From: Takakia lepidozioides
Taxonomy: Eukaryota; Streptophyta; Takakiopsida; Takakiales; Takakiaceae
Assembly: GCA_030704615.1 (NCBI GenBank)
Contig: CM060734.1
Span: 31,948,042 to 32,012,041, forward strand
Reading direction: 5' to 3'
DNA length: 64,000 nucleotides
This document shows, piece by piece, positions 36,380-46,567 of the stretch. The first letter of the stretch is position 1; each line of letters starts with the position of its first letter. Under the pieces are notes generated by a model. The model was not told the origin of the DNA. It saw only the letters and a list, made by a program, of their open reading frames with translations, and did not search any database. Made by a program: the position numbers and the translations under genes.

Positions 36380-37420
36380 TCAGCCATAGCCAAGCTGATA
36401 ATCCAGGTCAGCAATTGAGATCCATTGCTTGCCCCAACACCTGACGACGTGATGCTCAGAAAAGAGAAGGCACCGCCGTGGTCCCAGTGGAAAAACCCCA
36501 TAGCCCGCTCTCGCTCGTCGGCATTAGGCTCCACTAACTGCGCAACTGAGCATCCCACAGGAGGCCAGGGCCACCATCTGAAAAGCATGGGAAGCTGAGC
36601 TATGTAGGTAATGCTGCTCGTGGTTGACCCATCCTGTTGACCACTGCCAAAGGCGAACGGTCATCGTGTCTCACACGTTGAGACTGCCTCCCTGTGTCCA
36701 AAATGCCATCCATGGTGAGGTGTGCTGGCCGTTGCACCCATCAAATGCACGCTTGAGTAGTGCGGGTGACATCAAGTTAGTCCACCAAAGCCGTGGACGA
36801 TGAGCCCGTGACCCCACTGGCAGCTGCATCCAGCAAAACACTGCTGTCCCAAGCCACGACCGGACTTGAGGCACAGTGGCCATCACCTGGCCCGAGAATC
36901 ACCCATCAGTGACACATTCTCCAAGATGTATGCTGGGAGAGACAGCTTGATGAAGCTGCAAATGGCGCAAAATCCGCACCATCTCCCAAAACAGACTCGA
37001 CCTCGAGTCTCGCAATCCATTGCCATGCTTGGCTGATGAATGCTCTTGGCAGGGCCAACCTGCCACGACCAGATCAATGGAGCCAACCTGCTCAAATCCT
37101 GCGCCCAGCAGCAAGGAAATGTCTGTTGGCAAGGCTTGTTGGTATCCACGAACTGCAGACACCGGCAACAACAACTCAGGTACTGCTGTACCAACTGAGC
37201 AACATGGCGCAGTGAGATGCGTCGTGCAGTCTCATCCCTCTCCACATACAGGTAACGCCTTACCCGCACACCTGCCTGTAGCACAGTAGCCAATCCGGTG
37301 CTGATCCCGCCAAACAAGTCCAGAAGGCAAATGCCTTCATCCGGATACTGCCACACAATAGGTGTGGTATCCAATGGTGACAACTGAGGTGGTCCTGGTG
37401 CAATACCCGCACTCTCCTCC
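36380..37420 (-). pseudogene. Cytosine-5 DNA methyltransferase domain embedded between protease and RT
   Basis: Minus-strand motifs in canonical C5-methyltransferase order: motif I LLDLFGGISTGL (SAM binding) followed by RRYLYVERDETARR; motif IV DLVVAGWPCQEHSSA with the catalytic Cys, then GLRDSRSSLFWEMVRILRHL; motif VI AYILENVSLMGD; motif VIII-like SRAHRPRLWWTNL; a motif IX-like PNADERERAMGF; and a last stretch that may be motif X. The pieces lie in two or three frames, so this copy is broken by small indels, but all core motifs survive. Position is after the retropepsin and before RT. Cytosine methyltransferases inside retrotransposons have been reported from a charophyte alga and from dinoflagellates. 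A host gene is excluded because both flanks are pol domains in the same orientation. Confidence 0.82.
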
Positions 37421-37699
37421 TCTCCTGACGGTACAAAAGCCTCTACCCAGGCTTGTTGCACCCGTCGATCAGCAAACCCTGCAAATCCTTGCTCGTACCC
37501 CACAATGGAGTGTGAACAACCATGGCAGGCAACTCCGCCATACCATGCATGTCATCCTGCTCTGCTGGAGGTGGCACATCCTCTGCATGGGCATTGCCTT
37601 CCAGCAACTCTCAGGCCAACTAATTGCAGCTGTAAAGGCGGCTAGTGTTGGCATCTTGCCCCGTTGGCAGCTGCAATACCCCCAATGAATGTCACAGGG

Positions 37700-38135
37700 A
37701 GCTGTGCACGACGACCATCCCCTAACTGCCATCCAGGCCTGTAGAATGCTGACTCCTCAAAGTCAAAAGCCCAGGGGGGTGAAGCCCCAATGGGGTCCAA
37801 TAACCTGCCCCACCAACGAGGACATCGTAAAGAGACCGTTCTGTCACAATGGCCTTGGCTCGCATTACTGAGCCATCGATAGGATGATCCGGCTGCAGTC
37901 TAATGGCCAACTGATGCCGTGTCATGCCCGAGCCTACTCTGATCCTCCCAGAGATGTCTGTATCTGGAAAGGACAAGGCTCCATATCCGCCTCCATGAGG
38001 CCCAAACCTGCAATAGCAGCTCTGCCCAACATCAGTGGCTGAGCTCCCGAGTCCAACAAGACCCGCAGTGGTCGGTACTTCTTGTCTGCCGGTCCACTCA
38101 AAGAGAAAATGCCATCCTGGTTGTCTAACAAGACA
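37700..38135 (-). pseudogene. Retropepsin (aspartic protease) of the Gypsy element
   Basis: Minus strand: LDNQDGIFSLSG, then LRVLLDSGAQPLMLGRAA, the DSG active site with the following hydrophobic-Gly segment, then (after a frame change) RIRVGSGMTRHQ and a VLVGGA-like flap/terminal stretch. The order between gag and the methyltransferase is as expected for Gypsy pol. Confidence 0.75.
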
Positions 38136-38799
38136 ACTCAAGTGTCACCATGGCGCGCTCAAAGGCTGGCCTAGCTGGCAGCTCCGTCAAACTGGCAGCT
38201 GCAGCTTGCCATGGCGTAGCCGTGGCAGTCTTGACCCTCAAATCCGAGGATCCCTCTGCCACTACACCTTCCTAACTCCGCAGAAGATGAAGTGATATCC
38301 CCACTCTCACAGAGTGTTGCTGCTAGTCTGAATACTGCAGCTGGTCTTACCCCCGGCGTCGCAATCATGGTTGTCGAGAACAGAGGTGGCTGCCCCCAAC
38401 AACACACCGGCTGCACTAGCCTTGGCAGCAGGTGTCAGTGCTGCACGTGTAGCTCTCCCAATGGCATAGAAACCTCCGCCTCGGTAACAGTCGGGCGAGA
38501 ACTAGGTGCCATGGAAGGCGTTGACACTGTCTCTGCCAAGGTGAATGACTGAGGCAACCTTGCCTGACGGCTTGCCCCCCACGTTGTGGATCCAACTCCA
38601 CCTCTGCACCTCGTGGCTCAGGAACTCGTGCTGCTCCTTGAGTCACGGCTGCAGCAGACTCCACCTGCTCTAGTGGTAGTGCTGCTCCGCACATGAATCC
38701 CATGCCTCCCATATCTCCTCCCTCAGGAGCAGGAGGTGGACCATCCCGCCTGGGAGCCGGTACCGCCTGAGCTGTAGCCATGGCAGCGAGCCTCTGCTC

Positions 38800-40250
38800 T
38801 AGCTGCTGAAGCCGGTGGCCATGCCTTGGTCAACACCCTGACCTCCGCGTCTTGGCCATGTTGACTTGCCCTTGGCCTGCACCTCGTGCCCGACCACCTC
38901 GTCCTCTCTGGGCTGTCCACCTCGCCTTTGGGCGCAACTCAGGATGCAAGTCATAACACTGGGCATCATCTCCATGCCCATACTTGCCACAATGCCCACA
39001 CTGCAATTGTGCAGGCTGTGTTTGTGCCGGCCTTTTGCCTCTCTCTGGGCAATCTCTCTTGACATGGGGTCCTCCACATGTACCAATATATCAACCCCTG
39101 GTTGCCTTGGCCTGCAAAAGATGCCACGGGCCTCTGCACCTGAGGTCCCCTGTAAGCTCCATGGAACTTGGGTTTGGAACCCTTGCTCCCCTGACCATGC
39201 TGTTTGGCAGTCCGTGTGGCCTGTGGGCTGGGCACTGCACCTCGTGCAGGCATGTCCTTGCCAAACCCAATGGTAACAACTCGCTCCCTCCACCATGTTG
39301 AGCTCAATCCCCGCTCAGCCAGCACAAACACATCTGCTAAGTTGGGTTGGGCTGCTTGTAACAGGGTTGCATCCCTCACCCTATCTGAGCTCCTTGTCCA
39401 AAATTCCATACCAGACTGGATTGCCTGAGCTTCAGTAACCATTGGGTCACACGTATCAAGCGCCTCATACGAGTGTCGGCCTCTCGCAAGTCTCTCACTT
39501 GGTTTGCGCTGGAAGTTTGCAACCGCAGCTTCTCGCGGACAACCCTCTGTCGTACCCCTTGGTAACTCCTCCGCAACTCCTGGAAGATTCCACCACCCCC
39601 GGGTTGAATCTAGGCACATGTGTTGTAGTCGTGGCAGGAGGAGTTAGTAGCACCTTTTGAACTGGTACCACCTGCAGAAGTAACCGTGCACCGGCACTAC
39701 TTGTTCACTACTAGTGCTGGCAGTGGGAGATATTGGTACTGCTGCAGAGCCTACTGGTTGCGTCGTGCCTCGAGTAATGGAGACGTAGTCAGGTGACCAA
39801 TCACATCCTCCACTCCTCAATCTCTGCTTCATGTCCTCCGCCTGAACTCGTGTAATCATCCATAGGCGGGCCTTCAAATGTCTGTTAAAAGTCCCGTCCA
39901 CGCCATGAATGGGGTGAATAGCTGTGTATTGCGCATCTGCTGCAAATCACCCAGCTGTCGAACTCCTGGATAAAGTCACCAACTCGATTGTGCCACAGCT
40001 CCAGAGTACCTACGAGGCCCCTTGGTAGCTCCATACATCTCCTCCATGTCGTCCACAACAATGGCGAATGAAACTGCACATCTGTTGATGACGCCTCTGA
40101 GTCTGTTGTCTGACCTGCACTACTTGAGGGTGGAGGTGAAGGTGGTCTGAAACGACCACCTCGTCTGGTGAACCCACTCTCACTACTACTGCCTGTAGCC
40201 GTACTCCCCCCCTCAAAACCCTTGGGTAACTCCGTGATGACACTAACAAC
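38800..40250 (-). pseudogene. Gag of the Gypsy element, with zinc knuckles
   Basis: Seen on the minus strand: DYVSITRGTTQ near the start, a Pro/Thr/Ser-rich linker, the capsid-like region VRDATLLQAAQPNLADVFVLAERG, then CGGPHVKRDC and CGHCGKYGHGDDAQC (C-x2-C-x4-H-x5-C). The first knuckle lacks its first Cys. The same protein, better preserved in part, is encoded at 59269-59948 on the plus strand. Frameshifts are present. Confidence 0.8.
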
Positions 40251-40259
40251 GTGCACCTC

Positions 40260-42263
40260 CCCCACGTACACTATATAAGGCTCTAGTACTAATTCTAATA
40301 GTGACACGGGGTGGGCACCTGTTGCAGTTTAAGGGTCATATCCCAGTGGCTCAGGGCACCTGCACCTGCATAACCAACCCGCAAGAACTCCTATGGTTGG
40401 CTGGTCATCAACCCATTCTCACCACAGAAGAAACACTGGTGGTCTTGCTGGTCATCACTCCAGCCTCACCACCGACAACATACTCTAGGATTGACCGGTG
40501 ATCAAATCCGGCCTAACCCCTATGAAAGCAAGCGCCCACACAAAACCAACATGGCGCACAGTCAAGCATGGCAGGTGTTGGGGGGGATCCAAACACAAGA
40601 ATCAAACATCAACACCCCCCACACCAAATCAAACTGCAATGCTGATCCTGCAATAATAGCCCAGTCCCAAAACCACCCCGACTGACTGGCCTCCACCAAG
40701 AGAGGCTTTGGCACTACAAGTACAAGGTAATGAAAATAAGTACAGAGATGGAGGGTAAGAATAGAAGCCCCAGAAGCCCGCCAAAGCAAGATCTAATCCT
40801 CTAATCCGATCTATGCTATCAAACTGCCAGCCTTCTCTCAAAGTGCCTCGCTCTGCATGATGGTAAGGTGTAGGAGGTATATCTATGTCCAGAAAACCTG
40901 CCCACTAACCTTGTCCCAAGCGACAGTAGCTCGCTCTAACCAACCTTCCTCCTCTTTCTGCCAGGTAGAGACAAAGCAACACTCTGCTAGCCTCCTCCCC
41001 GCTCACTGAACACTAAAGAAAACAAAGGTAGGGTCTGATAGTCTCTCAACTTCGAAAGCTTTGAGACTGTTTCGGGTGTCCTCATTGCGAATGACCTGCA
41101 TCTCCTTCAAACAGAACAAACTTGTCCTCGCTAATGAACCCCCGCTCGTGGTTGCCTTGTGCAGAGCGTTTCTGGCTGCAACGCTGTATGATTGCCAAAC
41201 AAACTTGTGTAGCTTCCTGCTCCTCTACTTCCAATACCCCACGGCCTTGTGGCTGAACACCTTGTCCCCGGGGCTGTTTTGGCTGTGTTCCAAGCCTAGC
41301 TTTCACACCCCTTTGGTATTTCACTTACAGCTGCAGAACTGCTGGCTCCAACAGAGTTCGGACTGTCCAAAGCAATATTGAGGCCCTCAACGCCAACTAC
41401 AACATTTTGTTGTCTACTTGCTAGCCTGACTCCCAGTATGCAATCAACTCGTCCAACTGTTCTCCCTCAAATCAGTCTGAGTTTCCTTGGGAAACATAAA
41501 TCTTGTCCCTTGGGTGCATAGGCTAAAAGAGACCTGCCCTTCATTACGTCCTCATTTCCCCCCAAGCCATACAAGGAGTACATCCCCAGATTTATCTCTC
41601 ATGTAGAACCAAACGGTTTCTAGAAACAGGATTGGGATCTTTCATGGCACATTCACACTCTAAAAATTCCATAGATTTTTAGCAGAGTCCCAAAAACAAA
41701 AACCAGGTCTAGGTAGGTAGATATCCCTTTTTTGCAGCTATCTCCCCAAAAACTGGGTCAAACAGAGTCCATTTGACAAAGATATGACCATTTGATCAAA
41801 GGGTTTTTTTTTTTTTTTTTTTAAAGGTTTTCAAGTTTAAAAATTTAGAGTTACACCCAAAATATCTGGTAACTGGTTCCTGGTTCCCTAAGTTCTATAT
41901 GGTTTCCTAGGTTCCCTGGCCACGTGTCTGCTGTTCCCCTCCATTTCATTTGAGTTCAACAGCTCACCATGCTTTGGAATCCCAACCGTCTTCCACCACA
42001 GACCGTGGTGACGATGGAGGTCGTGGAGCGATTCTTCCCAGTGAACCCTCGAGAGACGAGTCCTCGAGAGACAAGTCCCCTGCGCACTTGATATACACTC
42101 TCTTAATAGAGATCAAAATCAGCAAGGAACAACCATTGACGACACCCAGAGATCAGAGACAAGTACTTGCGCAGTTCGGAGGCCACAGCATCCCCTCTGG
42201 ACACTGGGCGGGGAATAGCTGCTACACAGCAGCTCAGTCTATCCTCAGTTCCTATACCTACTA
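40260..42263 (-). other. 5' leader of the Gypsy element
   Basis: From about 40900 to 40300 the minus strand is recognisably similar to 58900-59250 on the plus strand, upstream of gag in the related element; both share CTTGACTGTGCGCCATGT and GATTTGATCACCGG. Beyond 40900 I recognise nothing except an 18-base T run near 41805 on the plus strand. Confidence 0.6.
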
Positions 42264-42288
42264 GTTTCCTGCCCCTGCTCCTCCTTCT

Positions 42289-42828
42289 TCACAGCAAATG
42301 GCCTAAGATCTGGTGGGAGTTACGTGTATCAGCAGGTGCTGGAGATGCTCGAGATCTAGAATTGCTGTGAAATGGGCTTCCAGTGCTCGCCCTACGAGGG
42401 CTTGGATTGCCTCGTGTGGCTTTCGGAGAAGGGTCTGATAGACCACTCGATATTCTTGATGTCTTGATGGCAGAGAGTGAGGAATTCTTCATAACAGCTT
42501 GATGCAAGGCACTGTAAGCTGCTGATTCGCTATCCAGTGATGGAAAGAGTGGTGTGGCTGGGGGTGTCAATAGCCAGTCATAGTCATTCTTGTCTATATC
42601 AGAATTGAGCAAGTCGCTCCCCACTCCTTTTCGCTTGATGGGGGGGGCTGCACCTTGGTATCAGAGAGAGGCTTCGAGGTCCTGAGTGTTTGGATGCAAG
42701 AACTGAGTGTGCTCCCGAGTGCGCATATCCTTGAACAAGGCCAGGTCTTCGTCCTTCTCCTTCACCATGCTGCCGGTACTGCGCCCGCGGCGGTGCTGTC
42801 CAGCAACCGCCCACGTCCCTCTATCCAT
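42289..42828 (-). pseudogene. Captured 5' piece of a conserved plant Ser/Pro-rich protein gene
   Basis: The minus strand opens with an ATG (42828-42826), then KEKDEDLALFKDMRTRE, a short variable piece with an in-frame TGA, then PPIKRKGVGSDLLNSDIDKN, DYDWLLTPPATPLFPSLD and a Ser/Arg/Pro-rich tail (SPRRASTGSPFHSNSRSR). This matches the N-terminal layout of a widespread land-plant family of Ser/Thr/Pro-rich proteins with KEEELALFLEM and NDYEWLLTPPGTPLFPSLE. No retroelement protein looks like this. It sits between the 5' LTR and the leader and seems intronless, so it is probably a transcript captured by the retroelement. The region 42830-44188 upstream of it may be the captured 5' UTR. Confidence 0.72.
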
Positions 42829-44189
42829 TCTGATGTCCCTGTGTCAGGCGCTCTCCAGCATCCTCCGGAAGCCCGTTACTTCGATGACGCCAATCCGCGC
42901 ATATTGCTGCCTATCTGACTCCATAGAGCACCTGGAGGGAACATGTATCGACACCCATCCGAAGAAAACCAATGTAGCACCATCAGGACAGGAACCTGAA
43001 CGCATCTTCACTTTCGAACTGCTTCCAGCGGTCTGCTGCGCCACAAACAAAAAGTGCTGCTGCAGTTGATGAAAAAAATTGAGCTGGTGGAAGAGGATGT
43101 TTGGGTGCAAGAGGTATTGCAACACTGTATAAGCTCAGCTGAGTAAAACCTATCCCTTGACCTCCACACTTGGGCAGGCAGTAACCTTCTTCCTTGCCAC
43201 TCTCACAAGCAGATTGTCAATGTCTGGCACAAGCATAGTACTCCTCCTGTCCGTCTCCACCTATGCTATTCAAACCCTTACCTTCTACCGCCTGAAGCCG
43301 AACATTTCGTGCATAGCAACAGCACGCTTGCCATCCTTGCAAGCCCAGCTGCTACTTCTTACACTACTATTAATGCCCACACAAACTGCCATCGGAATAT
43401 TGGCAGCATTGTGAGACAAGCAGGCCCGCTGCCACATTGCAGTTCCCAAGCTCCACCGCCACAGCAAGCCAAGGCGACAGACGAGGAATTGGGAAAGGAA
43501 ATCCGGCACGTGTGAACAATGGCAGAGAGCTGCAGCCTGCTGCTGCTGCAGCTCGCGCAGACACGAGAGAGAGACTTTGGCTTCTTTGGATCAATTTGGC
43601 TTCTTTGGACTTTGGCTCCGAGTGTGTATTGATAGAGGGGGTCACTTGCCACCTACCACAATCCCTCCAGAGGGCATGGTGTGTGTGCAGATCTGTATGC
43701 TGCCACTCGGCATATCCTCCGCAGGCGGACGACGCCCTTACAGTGGAAGCACACCTCACCAATGCCATGCACCGCTTAGCTCCACACTCCTGCGCATTTT
43801 CTCCTTTTCTCCGGCAGGTGCAGCAGCAGCACCTCCACCAGAGGAAGCCACCACAACCAGGGATGACGCCACCCCAAACTGTTTGCACTTCGTGATCCAG
43901 CCACTCCCGACTGTTTTGGGTCCGAATCCAAAAGTTTACACGAGTCTCGTCTCCCTCCGTTCAAGTGAAAGAGAGTAGGGAAGCCAACTATCAAAGTCTT
44001 CAACCTCCACACCTCTTGGTTTTCAAACTCACGAGCAGAGACGACAACTAAATCTGCGCGCACAGCCCATGGAAACAGCAGGGCCAGATGGACTCCCGCC
44101 CCAAGATATATATTATAATAATGCTAAAACAAACATTGTATCTAGCTTAGCACCAGCACACTAGATAACGGTCATCTCTCTCGAGTGAT

Positions 44190-44545
44190 AAGAAAAGCTA
44201 AAAGGACACACACTCCCAACACAAGAAATATGAAATCCATCGCTATCACTCTTTAAAACAGAAGTCGAGCCAGGGGCACCCCAAGCTGTGGGGACTCCAC
44301 CCCACAACAACCTACACTCCCATCATGAGCACACTCAGTCCTAAACGCATGAAGGAGCTCGGTCGCGCAGGCTCAACTCGAGAGAGATGAGCTGCGCGAC
44401 TGCCGCTCTCATGAAGATAAGACGGTTCAGGTGTCAAACTAAACTTGACACCTGACTTAACACTTGACCTAAATCCAAGTGTTAAATACAAATAACTAGC
44501 TTTATTCTAGTTGTTTTCACACTGTGCTTATTTAACTTGACATAC
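44190..44545 (-). repeat. Right (5') LTR of the Gypsy element
   Basis: Nearly identical to 32254-32621; the only visible differences are a 9-base gap and single bases, so the insertion is young. On the minus strand it starts TGTCAAGTTAAATA at the TACC target repeat and ends CTTTTCTTATCA. It lacks the 83-bp piece that accompanies the left copy. Confidence 0.85.
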
Positions 44546-44551
44546 CAAGCA

Positions 44552-46110
44552 ATGTCTGGAACAAGGTCTAGCACTGGGACAGGAAGTTCATCAGGGAAAA
44601 AGAAGAAACATGGATCGGAGCGTGATAGCGCTATCAACAGAGACTATTACCCCAGCAAAGCCGCCGGGGATGTTGTCAAGGAGTTGGTGCTAGCATATTT
44701 TATGGAGAAGAGCATGATGTACTTCCAAAGTGCGTATGTCCGGCATGGACACGATGGATTTTGCAAGTTTGAACTGCGGATGGAGCAAAAAATCCGGGAA
44801 GCTTTGGCCGGGGAGAAGTGGACAGAGGAGAGGGAGAAGCGCAAGTTCGACCAGTGGGTGGAACATCGAGTGGGCGACATCACATGGAATCTCAAACAGC
44901 TTATTGGTTTGATGGTGAAACAAACGACAGCGGTCTGCTGCCGGCTTGGGAGAAGGACTCGTTTGTGTGAGTTGGCTGGTGGGCGGATTCAGCGAAGGCC
45001 CACGGAAAACGCCGCACCAAGTCACTGACACGGAGGCAGCCCGACAGCATTCCTGGAGAGGGAGCGGCATTGTTGTACCTCAGTTCAAATGCAGTGGTGG
45101 AGCAGTTGGATGCACCACGGGAGGGGGGCTTCGGACGAGATCGTAAGGCACGAATTGCGGGTGATATCCGAATTAATATTAATTGGCAATTGGTGGGGAA
45201 AACACCTAAGGAGAAAGATCATCATCTTGCTAGGAGGCAACATTTTGAAGAGGCCATGGCTATGCGATTCGCACATCATGGGATTATAAAATATATATGT
45301 GTTCATCCACGAGACTTGGAGTGTTACACATTGTGGTGGAATGGGGGTTCCCTACTTGATGTTTGGAAGAGTGACGAACGATTTGGGAGCCGGGTGGATA
45401 ACAGGAGCTCACTATTGGCAAAGCATTGGATCGAGCAAGAACAGGAGCAGGTGAACCGTTTGGTTCGTTACCGCCGCCACCAGAGTAAATTAGCTTGGGC
45501 ACTATTGAGCATTATGGATAGTGTTCATAAGAACCACGTCATGCACAATGACCTTTCACCGAGTAATATTTTGTTGCATTTCCCGGATAGTACCGACCAG
45601 GTGTACATCGGGGCGTGTGATTGGGAAATGGCAACCTCCATCGAGGCAGGACACATTTTCACGAATTTTTTACACATCCCCATAGTTCACAATTTGTCCT
45701 CCGGAATAGCATCACATCCATCGGCCGCTTGAATTTTTGGCCTATCGTAAACGTCCCAATTGAGGTCCTGTTTCTTCCATTTGGCACCTCTCTATCCTGC
45801 GGGGCCTGGTTCGACCGCCTCCCCGAAGATATTTCCATATCTTTTTGAAACTACCAACAAAATGAAGGAGGAATTGCATCGGTGTTGGTGGGTGGCGCCA
45901 GAGATTGCTATGGTCCACGCGGCAACAAACAATTTGGTGGATGACACACCGCGAAGGCCCACCCAGAGCATGGCTTCCGAAACATTTGTTGTTGGTAAGA
46001 TAACACACAAAATCAATGGTGGCAGTCATTACGATGGGAGTGCGTTTGAGGATAAATTCATGGCAGAGTGTTTTGCTCTTGCTCTAGAGCAGCTATGCGA
46101 TGTTGTTTAG
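44552..46110 (+). pseudogene. Protein-kinase-like gene, decayed
   Basis: Reads from ATG 44552 (MSGTRSSTGTGSSSGKKKKH) through an N-terminal region (YYPSKAAGDVVKELVLAYFM, then EHRVGDITWNLKQLIGLMV). A frameshift near 44905 and an in-frame TGA near 44968 follow. The kinase-like part 45070-45732 has LECYTLWWNGGSLLDVWK, the catalytic loop HVMHNDLSPSNILLHF and GACDWEMA in the DFG position. After another TGA, 45760-46110 continues with CWWVAPEIAMVH (APE motif) and ECFALALEQLC. The HxD and Asn of the catalytic loop are intact, the DFG is DWE, and a clear Lys of the third strand is not obvious. It could be an active or pseudo-kinase ancestor. It is cut off from its likely promoter at 31750 by the Gypsy insertion. 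Not a family I can name. Confidence 0.65.
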
Positions 46111-46567
46111 GAGACTCTACCAACGTTGAGCGCCATAACGCGACGTTTCATGTCGCCACCATTCAATTGGATGGAGCCTCACGATTGCTATAAGAAGGAC
46201 ATGTTGTAGGCAATTTTACAAGCGCCGTATGCTATAGCATGATGGTTCATGGAGTTACAATTTTAGATTGTACCCAATTTTCTCGCGTGGTTATAAAAGC
46301 ACTATGACATTTTGAAATTGCGCATTGAGATGATTTTCAAGTTTCTTGTGGCCATGAAATGATTCATATATGATGTGAAACAAATGTTTTTTCATTGCAT
46401 TTATGATTCCATTGAAATTTGACAATTGACAAGTGACAAAATTCCCAATTCCCATTCATATACACAATTGTTTCAAAAGTGGCGGTTGCACTTCATGAAG
46501 ATCAAAGAAATTCGTGGAAGTTTAAATTGGCAGCTATTCATCCTATATCTGCATACAGGTTCCACTC
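46111..46567. other. Convergent 3' gap between kinase-like and RING genes
   Basis: AT-rich DNA with no domain-bearing ORF. It presumably holds the 3' ends of both genes. Confidence 0.5.

Larger units (their letters stand above)
32173..44545 (-). mobile_element. Ty3/Gypsy LTR retrotransposon with embedded DNA methyltransferase and PHD finger
   Basis: A 12.4-kb insertion in the leader of the kinase-like gene, coding on the minus strand. Long direct repeats at both ends (about 32254-32621 and 44190-44545) are nearly identical and are flanked outside by TACC. The order on the minus strand is: captured plant-gene piece, leader, gag with zinc knuckle, retropepsin, cytosine-5 methyltransferase, reverse transcriptase, RNase H, integrase, PHD finger, polypurine tract (AGCTAGGGGGGCGAT). 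Several frameshifts and stops make it non-autonomous now. The LTR arrangement is irregular: an 83-bp piece occurs twice on the left side only. Confidence 0.85.

Noticed and set aside
42655-42670. TTGGTATCAGAG on the plus strand resembling an initiator-Met primer-binding site
   Set aside because: It lies within the captured plant gene fragment on the other strand, no LTR end precedes it, and the element's genes run on the minus strand. Probably chance or part of the captured sequence.
43157-43980. Overlapping ORFs of up to 170 codons on both strands between the captured fragment and the right LTR
   Set aside because: They are Cys/Ser/Pro-rich with no domain, and overlap each other on opposite strands. 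More likely captured 5' UTR than a protein.
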